Source: Sabethes cyaneus | Taxonomy: Eukaryota; Arthropoda; Insecta; Diptera; Culicidae | Assembly: GCF_943734655.1 (NCBI RefSeq) | Contig: NC_071355.1 | Location: 21,092,268-21,156,267, forward strand | Direction of reading: 5' to 3' | DNA: 64,000 nt | Part shown: positions 54,621 to 64,000 of the stretch, one piece after another | Position numbering within the stretch: position 1 is the stretch's first letter | Layout: each line of letters opens with the position of its first letter | The notes under the pieces: generated by a model | Seen by the model: the letters and a program-made list of their open reading frames with translations, nothing else | Told to the model about the DNA's origin: nothing | The model's database searches: none | Made by a program: the position numbers and the translations under genes

Positions 54621-55777
54621 CAGCGTTGGGCACAATTTCGTTAATTCGCCAAATCATCCATTGGCGACGCTAAACTCTGATTAGCGAGTTGGCGTTTTCG
54701 TTAAATTTGGAGTACGTTAGCGAAACCGTTAGCTTCGCTAAAAATATACCCTTGAGATCGCTAATCGCTAAATCGCTAAAGTTGCATAAAAATTGCAAAT
54801 GCATGTTTTTATGCATTGGTTACAAATAATGTCACACATGTCGGCATGTTATTCAGCTGTTTCGTGGTGTTGGCGATCAGCTGGCTCCTCCGTTTTAAAT
54901 TTTCGAAATTATTCGCCCAAATATGTTCTAATGTTTGCAGCTGGATGACACTGGGAGGATTGGCGGTATTCAGTACAATGATTATCTATAGCCTGTCCAT
55001 CTCCTCCAATGCGTCAAGGCCCCAGATAACACAAAATCGTAATAGAAAGTGCACATTAAATCGTTTTCATGTCAATTTCACAGTGGAATTGTATAATGAT
55101 TAGAGTATGTCAAACCGAAGTGAACAATAAGTTGTTTTGCAGTCGTGCGTGTCTTCATATACAATTCATGACTGTGAATTATAAAGCAGTATAGACGATT
55201 GCAATATTCGATTACATCTTAATCATATATTCAGGAGTATTTAGTTGCGTGTTATAAAAACTACGCAAAATAGAATTACAAATAGTTGTCAAAATGTTCG
55301 CATGTATATCGCCTCCACTTTGGTACATATATGTTCTTATATGGCGTGAAATATAACTTTTTCGTTCAGATATGATTTCGTATATCTCAGTTGTAATTGA
55401 GATATACAAACCAAATGGTTTACTGGGGCCAGGCCTGTCAAAAGACCACATCCTCCAGGCGGTAACATCTGGCAAGTCTGACATGGTGCGTATATCCCCG
55501 TACACCTCAAGCCCCGAAGGAAATACGGCTTGAACATTCCCTTCTCGTTGATCGTCAGTAACAGAAGGACCTTCTTTCGGAACTCGGTGTGGGAGATATA
55601 TTTGATACCATCACGTAAGCGGGGTGTGGTGAGTGGTAATGTACCCATCCTTCGTCGAAAAGATGTTTTTCACCAGCATCTTCGATTAGCGCTTAGCGGT
55701 TAGCGAGCCAGCTTTTTCGATTAGGCGGATTAGCGGTTAGCAACACTAAATTTTCGGTTAGCGGTGCCCCCCCACTG
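54621..55777. mobile_element. hAT-like TIR element, 1,157 bp, with imperfect 8-bp target duplication
   Basis: The ends CAGCGTTGGGCAC and, inverted, CAGTGGGGGGGCAC are hAT-type TIRs. The flanking octamers GGAGGTAC (54613-54620) and GAAGATAC (55778-55785) match at 6 of 8. Sub-terminal TTAGCG/CGCTAA words are abundant at both ends, as expected for transposase-binding repeats. No full transposase is present. Confidence 0.7.
55380..55648 (-). pseudogene. Possible Tc1/mariner-type transposase fragment
   Basis: Minus-strand translation EFRKKVLLLLTINEKGMFKPYFL in one frame, continued by EVYGDI after a frameshift and then LPDVTAW, resembles the stretch between the catalytic aspartates of IS630/Tc1/mariner transposases. 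It is short, frameshifted and lacks a visible catalytic triad. It could also be chance. Confidence 0.3.
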
Positions 55778-55911
55778 GAAGATACGCAACTTAATTTGTT
55801 ATAATTTCGGTGAAAAAAAATATTTTTGATTAGATAACCTAGATTTAGTTAATTGAGAGATAGATAATCTGGATCTTTGACCAAAACGCTTAAATGTACC
55901 TTCGCCGTTAA

Positions 55912-56376
55912 GTGACTATGTGTGCAACTACATTGTTACCGATGTTTGTCTTGATTGCCAGCAGACCTGGTCCTCCTCTCGTATCCGAACCTGGTGAAAA
56001 ATTTCGCGAATATAACCCCAAACGGCGGTCCAATATTCACGAAACTGAATCAGGATCGACAACAAAGACGTGTGTAGCAATACGGAGTGTAGTGAAATGC
56101 CATGGATGGCCGCAACTGCAATCTTCTAAAGATCCTTTCTATGGAGGGGTAGCTAGGAATTTAATGTTACTAATGGATATTGAGCAAAATAACCAGATCC
56201 AGTTTGATATCGGTAGGAAAAATCTTACAATCAATTTAATTACAATACAAATATTAGGGGATGCAAAAAATCATGTTGATTTTTATCACATGCGGGTACG
56301 ACACTACGGTTTAAAGCCTCTCTCGACTACCGCGAACGCCCACGTCGTGCTGCGCTTAATTTACTTCGTAGACTAA
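55912..56376 (+). CDS. Unassigned 154-codon frame
   Basis: The longest non-repetitive plus-strand frame outside recognised elements. The N-terminus is mildly hydrophobic (TLLPMFVLIA) and the remainder mixed, with no motif I recognise. No splice or promoter context. It may be a degraded element or a chance frame. Confidence 0.15.
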   Translation: MTMCATTLLPMFVLIASRPGPPLVSEPGEKFREYNPKRRSNIHETESGSTTKTCVAIRSVVKCHGWPQLQSSKDPFYGGVARNLMLLMDIEQNNQIQFDIGRKNLTINLITIQILGDAKNHVDFYHMRVRHYGLKPLSTTANAHVVLRLIYFVD

Positions 56377-56966
56377 TCTTGGAACAGTGCATGAATGCCA
56401 TGGGGATGTAAAATGAAATTTGTTCCATGGGTCGAGCCCCCATAAATTGATAACCACTTATAATCTGAGATTTGTTTTTCTATTGGTCCATTTGGGGTTG
56501 TTTGTGTTGTAAAATTGATGGGGAGTGCGCGGTTGAAGACAACCAGTGTTGGGAAATGTCCAGGGTAAAGCACATTTAAAAATTCGATCTAGCTATCATT
56601 TTTCATCTCATCATCATCATCATATTTAAAACTAGTTGAGTCCGAATCTTGCGATCCGGAAAATATAAATGTTTGTCAAGAAAACTGCGGATACATTCTA
56701 TTGGCAAACATATTATTCAAACAACATATTCATATTAAGTTTATTTGCGTCACGGCATGCGAAGATATTACGTTTGCAATAGTACAGCTCTAAGATGTTG
56801 TACCTAAAAGAGTCATAGCCTGAAACTGAAACAGTTTTTATGCTTCTTTTGGTTTTATTTAAATGAATAAAATCATCTCCACTGCGCTGTTGGCTCTAAA
56901 CCGTCCACTTTCTGCCGCGAAGCGATTCAAATAAGCGGCACTTTGATATCGCTACGAGCGGACGAG

Positions 56967-57582
56967 TCGAGCATTCAAATCAAGCAGTCAAGTCAAGCAG
57001 TAAAGTCGAGTATTTAAATCGAGTAGTGTAGTCGAGCAGTTGAATCGAGCAGTCAGGTCGAGCAATTTAGTTAAGCAGTCTAGTCGAACAGTCAAGTTGA
57101 GTAGTTAAGTCGAGCAGTGAAATCGAGCAGTCTGATCGACCAGTTGAATCAAGCTGTCCAGTCAAGCAGTCCACCCAGCAAACCACAAATCGTATAATAG
57201 TGTGTGAAAATCATCTTAAATATCGCTAAACAAACTCGAAATCGTACATAAAGCTTAATAAAGCGCAACCCTAATTTACATTTGTTCGTACAAAAGAATT
57301 GTATAGCATTATGGAACTAATCATGTTGAGTCGGATTTCATCGTATATAAATACTTATGAATGTGAATTGTTTTCATATAATTTGCAGTACGTATATCGC
57401 CTCCAAACCAGTACGCATATGCTGGTTTCGTGCATCGAATGCGATTTTTCTAGATATATATCGGTACATATATCATATTTGTTACTTTGATATACGTACG
57501 AAAATGTTCGCTGGGCAGTCGAGCAGTTGAGTCGAGCTGTCCAGTCGAGCAGTCGAACCGAACAGTGCAGTTGGGCAATTCA
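56967..57582 (+). repeat. 13-bp minisatellite (TCGAGCAGTCAAG)n, split by a MITE
   Basis: About 16 diverged 13-bp units at 56967-57173 and about 5 more at 57516-57582. Typical units are TCGAGCAGTTGAA and TCAAGCAGTCCAG. The register is conserved across the insertion when one copy of CA is removed. Confidence 0.9.
57174..57515. mobile_element. 342-bp MITE inside the minisatellite
   Basis: The ends CCCAGCAAAC and, inverted, CCCAGCGAAC are TIR-like, and CA flanks both sides (57172-57173, 57516-57517). Internal TATATCGCCTCCA is shared with sequence at 55307-55319, so a related copy may exist there. No coding capacity. Confidence 0.75.
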
Positions 57583-57889
57583 GTTTTTTTCCTGTGCGGA
57601 CTCATCACATCACTCATCACCAGTATAATTGATCTATTGTGATATCGCCTGGGCGTTTGCTGTATGACCTGCGCTGCATTTCTTTTTGCTATAATCGCTA
57701 TTGAATGAACGATATGCTTATTGAATTTTATGGGTGCTTGTGTGTACCGGGGTTTTACCCTTCCTTGAACTTTACCCACTTGTTCGTCACTACCAGTACT
57801 ATCCCATATTATAGCCGTCCCTGGCGAGGACTTATTCGTTCCTCTGACCAGTACACTTAACTATAGGAGGGACTTTTGCACTGTCAAGA

Positions 57890-58062
57890 GGCTTCAGTGG
57901 GTAATTCAGAAGTCAGCATGAAGGTAGGGTAAATGAGGGGGCCTGAGAATAAACCCATACTAAAATCATTTGACAATGAGGGGTCTGATTCTACTAAGAT
58001 CCGAACCCACGACCAGCCGCTTGTCAAAGCAGATTCGGTAACCTTGCGGCTACGGAGACCCC
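57890..58062 (-). mobile_element. tRNA-derived SINE (Feilai-like), minus strand
   Basis: On the minus strand an A-box-like TAGCCGCAAGGTTA (58052-58039) precedes the B box TGGGTTCGGATCTT (58009-57996) by about 30 nt, as in a tRNA. A unique body follows. The Feilai name is by analogy with the Aedes SINE only. Confidence 0.55.
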
Positions 58063-59204
58063 CCCCTCCCCTGATGAATATAGAGAAGAGTAACCGATCC
58101 GAGATCACTCCCTTACCAGAAGGGTTTCCAAAAGCATTCGGGTTCGTGGTAGGCACACAGTGTAAGATTTTGTGAAAGACTTTTTCCCGGAGCGTCGGGA
58201 AGATTTGCTTGCATTTTCACATAAAACTTTTTGTTTTGCGATGCTTGGGTCAAAAGTTATTATTATTTGAAATAAACGGTACAAGCAAAATTGTGAAATC
58301 CTTGGAATTTCGGGGGGAAATTGGCGACTTCGAATGCCGGGTCGTCCTGCAGCGGCTAATTTGATGGATTTCACTAGTTCCTGCACCTGAAAGATGGAAA
58401 CTGGAACTCATCACAGTAGATCATCGAATACTCTTGCACAAACTCTTTAAATTGGGTGTATCTGATAGAACAACTTCATGGTTAAGCTCGTGTCTTACAG
58501 AACGTACTTTACGAGTCAAGCTGGATTCCACAGTTTTACGTGCATTCAGTATTACTTCTGGTGTTCCACAAGGCAGTAACCTGGGGTCTTTGCTATTCGC
58601 CTTGTATTTCTATAACATTACTATTCTGTTCGGTTCCGGATGCGCACTGGTATATGCCAATGATCTAAAAATCTATCTCGCTGTGAAATCTATCGCCGAT
58701 TGCTACCGATTGCCAGCGCTTTTGGATACCTTTACTGACTGGTATAAGGGGCACAAGCTCACAATAAGCATTGCTAAATGTATGGTTAGCCCATTTCACC
58801 GATATAATGTGCCCATCTCATTTGATCATCGGATAAACGGAGCTATTCTCAAACGCGTCGATCAGATCAGCGAGCTTGGAGTTCTGCTGTCATCTCTAGA
58901 GTTTCGCAACAAAAGGGCGAAAAGTGGAACTTTTTTCCTAGTGTCTTTTGCTTTCATTTTATCATTTATGGTCTTCAGTACTTTTGTTCGTATGACTATC
59001 CCTCTTAATCTAAATCTGTCAAAAGTGAGGCATCGCTTACTATAATGAAAATAAAAAAATAACTTTTTTGTGTTAAGAAATATAGACATAGTTTCTTCGT
59101 CAAAGTTGTAAATATTGTAAAAACAAGCAACTTTGCTGAAGAAATATAATTTCTATCTTTATCGAGTGCTGAACTATAGGGCATATTCTATAAAATTTCT
59201 TTAA

Positions 59205-60144
59205 GGGGAAACCGAAAGTGGCTCAAAGATGGCTGGATAAATGGATACCATTCGAAGCATGTATTGTTTCGCGCCTTAAAAATGCATCTGTATTGGCAGA
59301 GCACGCTTTCGCTACGTAATCAGTGCTGCCAGCGCTGTTATAATTTCCTAAAACTTGTAATTCAATTTATCGATCTGCTATATATCAATAAATGCTCAGC
59401 AAAACATAATTGCTAATGGAAAATAAATTTAACTGAACATATCGATCATTACGTGTTCATAAAACGAATAATCAGGAATTGGTTAATAGATATTTAGTTG
59501 GGCATATTTCGTTGCACTAGCGCTTTCCGAAAAAACAGCACGTCTTAAAGTTTCGCCACATCAATGAGCTATTAAAGAGCTTTCTGCTTTTGCCGCATCG
59601 ATAAGCTTAGAGAATATAAACAAACTAACAGCTAAACATAAAAGCGACCAATGTATAATTTAGAATTAGTTAATAGATATTTGGTTACGCACATATTTCG
59701 TTGAACTAGCGATTTCCGAAAAAGCAGCAACACAGTATCAAACTTTCGTCACATCAATGAGCTTTTAAAGAGCTTTCAACTTTCGCCGCATCGATGAGCT
59801 TAGAGTGAGATAAACAAACAAAACGCAAACGCAGGAATCAAAAACGCAATCCGATGCAAGCGGATTAATTAAACATCCTAGTGATCCTACGCATTATTCA
59901 GTTGCTGCTGTTAATTATGATTGAATCGGAATGCCTTGATAAAGAAAACAAACCCTTTTTCGGGATGTTTGTAGTCAGTGCGGTTGGCTGCGAATCAGCT
60001 GTTTGCAAGCTCCGCTATTTGACATATATTACCAATACTAATGCAATATTCAAATAAACGTTTAGGATTTTAACGAACACATGAGATGTACAGTACAGTG
60101 TTTGTCGCACTAACACAATAACGTGAGCCACTTTCGGTTCCGCC
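59205..60144. mobile_element. piggyBac-like MITE, 940 bp, TTAA-flanked
   Basis: TTAA at 59201-59204 and 60145-60148. The TIRs GGGGAAACCGAAAGTGGCTC and, inverted, GGCGGAACCGAAAGTGGCTC match at 18 of 20. A TTAA duplication is the hallmark of piggyBac elements. No transposase is present. It contains a 160-bp direct duplication. Confidence 0.8.
59477..59822 (+). repeat. Direct duplication of about 160 bp inside the MITE
   Basis: Units at 59477-59627 and 59664-59822 share GTTAATAGATATTT, CATATTTCGTTG, TTTCCGAAAAA, ACATCAATGAGCT and CGCATCGAT.AGCTTAGAG. The offset is about 187 bp. Confidence 0.8.
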
Positions 60145-61317
60145 TTAAAAATTGGTTTTTCAAACTTAGCTTTTCTTAGTTGCATTTTACAAGAATACAA
60201 TGTTCTAGGCAATTATCGAAGCACTCAAAATACATGTTTTTGCAGAAGACCGCAAATCTCTTGGACCTTTACTTGCTGAGTTATCGCAAGTTCAATCTTT
60301 AAATTTCCATAGCTTCACGAGCCTATGGGGTAATATGGGGCAAGTGGATTTATAAAATCAGTGCTTCACCTTAAAGCTTAGGTCGAGTACTACAAACCTG
60401 TATAAATGCCGCTTGCGTCCAACCACCCAAATCAGAGTACGCCAAGCATACGTTTTATGTGTTTCGCGTTCACTAAAGGCTCGATACACGACCATTTTTT
60501 TTTGTCTTCGTAGATAGATACATGGTTTCTTCGGCAACGTTTTAGAAAATATAAAGATAAACAATTTTGCTAACGAAATGACATTTCTATCTCTATCGAG
60601 TGCAGAACTATAGAGCATTTGCTATGGACATTCTTTAAAAATAAGTTTTTCAGATTTAGTGTAATTTCAAAGTGAAATTTCAAAGAATATTCCCTATAGT
60701 TCAGCACTCGATAAAGATAGAAATTTTATTTCTTCAGCAAAGTTGCTTGTTTTTACAATATTTACTACTTTGCCGAAGAAAGTATGTCTATATTTTCTAA
60801 CACAAAAAAGTAATTTTTTTATTTTGATTATAGTAACCATTGACTAACTTTTGACAAATTTAGTTTAAGGGAGATATTCATACGAACAAAAGTGCTGAAG
60901 ACCATAAATGATAAAATAAAAGTTAAGGACACTAGGAAAAAAGTTCCCCTTTACACCCTTTTGGACCACTGTGCAATGGGTTCATCACGAAAATTTTACC
61001 ACACATGGGTACGCTCAATACCTGAAAATGCCTGTATCATCTGGAGACTCCATAACCTGTGTTGGAAAGCCAGAATAGAACGTGCTGAAACGAAGATTTG
61101 TTCCTATCGCCCTGAGACATCTACCCTAGCGACACCAACTTTTGGATTTGAACTCATTAGAGAGTCGTCGAAAGATTCAACAAGCAACTTTTGTGGCCAA
61201 ACTCCTTAACAATGAAATTAAAGCCCCGGCTCTGCTGGCTTCATGTAGACACTGGACAATAAGCTTCCATCGCACTATGTACGGTTTTCATGAACCACTG
61301 ACGTCATGTATCCGCAC

Positions 61318-62678
61318 CAGTGGGACCATTATGGAAAAAGACGGTCAAAAGTCTTTTCTCGCTTTTCCTGACATTTTTGAACTTGGATGCCTTCGGAGAA
61401 GTTCCTTAAAAAAGCATTCTGCATCTGTTGACATTTTCATAGAATTAGATATTAAGAGGATAACACATTTGAAAAAATTACCTTTTTATACGAACTAGAT
61501 AGCATGTTCATATGTTCGGCAAAGTTGTAGATCTTTGAAGATCATTAAACTTTGCCGAAGATACTAAGTATCTGCATCAAAACCTCATCTAACAGGTTTG
61601 ACATGTTCTACAAACTTTTTGATACTATCAAAATACGAAACTTTCTAGAAGGTGTAAATATCGTATGTTGCTTTATTTGCTTTAAAAATTAATTTGAAGC
61701 ATAAATTTTACCGTTTTTACAAGTATTTTTTTCCGTAAATAGGCACCTACTGGCAACTAAAGTTAAAATCGCTTGAACCGCCATAGAACATAGTATAAGT
61801 GTGCCAAAAATCACGGCCAGGTCTGCTCGGGTATTTTGGTTATTTCAATTAGGAATTCCATACATATAAGCTGATTTTAGTAAGTTATCAGGGTTTTATT
61901 ATTCCTATAATATAATTTCACAAGATCTCGTCCACATCTGTTTCACTATCTGTTGCAGAATTACTTTTGTTCTGGGACTTTTGTAAAAGTTTGTAGTGTG
62001 CAGCTGATAACAACCGCATTGATTTTTTTACTGTTGGTCTTCTGTTTTGGCACACTGTTGTCCATGATTTTTGGCACACTTTTACTATATTCCATGGCGG
62101 CTTAAGTGATGCTAACTTTAGCTGCCAGTAGGTGCCTATTTACGGAAAAAATTACTTGTAAAAACGGTAAAATTTATGCTTCAAATCAAATTTTAAAGCA
62201 AATAAAGCAACATACGATATTTACACCTTCTAGAAAGTTACGTATTTTGATAGTATCAAAAAGTTTGTAGAACATATCAAGCCTGTTAGATGAGGTTTTG
62301 TGTGGAAAAAGTTTAATAAACTGATTTTACGGGGGTCATGACATAAAATTTATTATATCTCGCAAACCATATGATGCAGATAGTTAGTATTTTCGGCAAA
62401 GTTTAATAAAATTCAAAGTTCTACAACTTTGCCGAACACATGAACATGCTATCTAGTTCCCACAAAAAGTTATTTATTTATTTTTTTTTATTTTTTTTTT
62501 TTATTATTTTTTTTTTTTTTTTTTCAAATATGTTATTCCCTTAATATCTAATTGTATGCAAATGTCAACAGATGCAGAAAACTTTTTTAAGAAACTTTTC
62601 TGAAGACACCTCAGCTCAAAAACGTCGGGAAAAGCGAGAAAAGACTTTTGACCGTCTTTTTCCAGAATGGTCCCACTG
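61318..62678. mobile_element. 1.36-kb foldback element with arms of about 500 bp
   Basis: Starts CAGTGGGACCATT and ends with its inverse at 62678. The arms (61318 to about 61815; about 62080 to 62678) share GGAAAAAGACGGTCAAAAGT, GATGAGGTTTTG (inverted) and GTAGGTGCCTATTTACGG. Central unique part of about 265 bp. A T-rich run at 62470-62523 lies in the right arm only. Exact ends are uncertain by a few bases. Confidence 0.8.
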
Positions 62679-62689
62679 TGCAGTAGAGG

Positions 62690-64000
62690 CCTAACAAGGT
62701 CTAGGATGCTGCAATAGTTTGTTAAAAATACAAACAGAAATTATGCCCGCGTGCAAAATTTCATAGAATTCTGTGACCATACAACCCGTTTTGTACGATA
62801 ATTTAGAAGAATTAAATTTTGTTTCTGGCTGTTGAACCTTTAAAACACGATGTCGAATAGGAAATGCAATTATCCTTTCAACATAACAGAAGAAATTTGT
62901 CCTATTTTCTTATTCCCCCAATAAGCGTAAAGATTGAATCACACCTAAAAAAGGAGCAATATAAAACATTTATTACCAATCCATGAAGGTAAACAATCTC
63001 GTGAATAAGTTATAATGCAAAGTGCGCGAGTAAAAGAAAACGGGAGCGAGAGAGAGAGTATATGTGTGGGGGAGCCTCCGCAGGCACGCAATCGCGGTTT
63101 TGGTCGCGTTCCTCCTTGAGTAAGAGAGTCGAGCCTTTCTTCTTTTCTAGCAAAAAGAGCCTCACTCACTCAGGTGAACGCGCGGAATAACAGTAGGACT
63201 TGCGTGCAGCCCGGCCCTCCAATATGCACTAGCTAGCAGCAGCTAGCACTGGCAGTGGATGATGAAGCAACAACACACAAGGGGCAACAAAAGGCGGGTC
63301 ATAAAGTCGCTCGGTTCTTCACTCGTCCTCGCGTCAGTTCAGACAGAACCGAGGTATGCGCCGCACCGCGGCTTCAATAGGGCCAATCAATCAATCAATC
63401 GGGGGAAAAGCATTATTATTTGCTGATATTCTTTTATACGTTGCTTTTTTTTTTGTTTTCGGTTCGATGCTGATGATGGGATGGGAAAGGAGAGGTTAAA
63501 TGATAAGTGATGACACGCACTGTCAGGACTAGCTTAGCTAGTAAGTGAGCAAGCAACCGCTTGCGCGCGAGGAGGGAGGTTACTTTAAGGGGGTTGAGTT
63601 TGATGTTATCTTTTCTTTTCGATTTGATCCAAGCACAAGCCAAGCAGAAAACTGTTCGGTTCTGTCTGTCTCACGCCTGTCCGCGGTCTGGCGTGAGAGG
63701 ATTTAATTTAACACCACTCCACCGTCTCGTGAAATTTTACTGAAACTAATCGGTGCTTTTTACTGTCTCATTTCAGATTGATTTGGACGTAGACTAACCA
63801 GCAGCAGATAACTGAAACAAAGACACGAACCCAGAATTGATGGAAAGCTGAACGACGTTCGGTGCAAAGTTCGATTGATCGTAGAGTTCTTGTCGGAACC
63901 GTCGGATACAGCAGCTGGAGCTGCTCCCCCCGGGCTGCGGCACGCATAAGCAACTGGAACTATCGACTGGATCGATCGGCGGAAAAAATAACTTAGATAA
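62690..64000. other. Host-like sequence, no supportable gene
   Basis: From 62960 GC content rises, with GAGAGAGAG, CGCGCGAGG and GCAGCAGCTAGC words. A plausible 3' splice-site-like TCTCATTTCAG ends at 63776, and an initiator-like CGTCAGTTCAGAC lies near 63335. Frames are short and lack motifs. It may be the start of a host transcription unit that continues beyond the window. Confidence 0.3.

Larger units (their letters stand above)
58910..60963. mobile_element. Long-TIR element of about 2.05 kb inserted in the LINE
   Basis: The ends CAAAAGGG..GGAACTTTTTTCCTAGTGTC are inverted at 60963. Inverted similarity continues for about 300 bp on each side, including TTTATCATTTATGGTCTTCA and AACAAGCAACTTTGCTGAAG. 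Target duplication not recognised. A third, diverged copy of the inner arm lies near 60530-60625. Confidence 0.75.
58390..61317 (+). pseudogene. Non-LTR retrotransposon (jockey/CR1-like) remnant, interrupted
   Basis: Plus-strand RT fragment 58400-58905: LFKLGVSDRTTSWLSSCL, GVPQGSNLGSLLF, then the catalytic box mutated to YANDLKIY, and RVDQISELGVLL. The C-terminal part resumes at about 60975-61310 (CIIWRLHNLCWKARIER, IQQATFVAKLLNNEI, FHRTMYGFHEPLTSCIR). Between them lies a 2.05-kb TIR element. The 5' half is missing and the catalytic aspartate is replaced by asparagine. Confidence 0.85.

Overview
This window looks like insect genomic DNA, most likely from a culicine mosquito (Aedes or Culex type). 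The evidence is the transposon content: BEL/Pao and Ty3/gypsy LTR retrotransposons, an RTE-type and two other non-LTR elements, tRNA-derived SINEs, many TA-, TTAA- and 8-bp-TSD terminal-inverted-repeat elements, and strongly strand-biased simple repeats. No convincing host protein-coding exon was found. The window reads as intergenic or intronic sequence in which old insertions are nested inside one another. The species assignment is inference.

Layout. 1-4.5 kb: the 5' part of a minus-strand BEL/Pao gag-pol with an uninterrupted 1,235-codon frame running off the left edge. 4.7-5.2 kb: a repeat tail and a SINE-bearing dispersed repeat. 5.5-8.6 kb: a decayed minus-strand RTE element split by a 1,089-bp solo-LTR-like insertion flanked by CTGG. 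8.6-11.9 kb: no gene; part looks like unique host DNA. 11.95-14.8 kb: arrays of CTGTTTTT and CTGTTTAT, then a degenerate polypyrimidine tract. 15.1-18.9 kb: dispersed repeats, a 92-bp tandem repeat, a foldback element and an inverted copy of a 2-kb repeat family. 19-22.2 kb: host-like. 22.2-28 kb: about 5.5 kb of heptamer-based simple repeats with one TA-flanked MITE inside. 28.3-29.2 kb: a second TA-flanked MITE. 30.0-30.6 kb: an AAGAAAC array. 31-33.5 kb: GC-richer host-like DNA that may be a promoter or 5' UTR. 34.6-40.6 kb: a degenerate array holding a TIR element that itself holds two tandem 2.2-2.5 kb repeats, each carrying the same SINE insertion. 40.6-43.5 kb: dispersed repeats, a 5'-inverted SINE, and further tRNA-like sequences.

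44,430-50,368 is a complete gypsy-type provirus on the minus strand. It has two 246-bp LTRs that I read as identical, TAAC target duplications, a PBS, a small membrane-protein ORF, gag, and a pol that lacks the central part of reverse transcriptase through an in-frame deletion. It therefore looks very young but not autonomous.

51.5-53.1 kb holds a degraded R1/LOA-like LINE. 54.6-55.8 kb is a hAT-like element. 57 kb has a 13-bp minisatellite split by a MITE exactly in register. 58.4-62.7 kb is a LINE interrupted by a long-TIR element, which contains a TTAA-flanked MITE, and joined to a 1.36-kb foldback. The right end (62.7-64 kb) is host-like and GC-richer, without a supportable gene. The genes present serve only the elements themselves (gag, protease, RT, RNase H, integrase).
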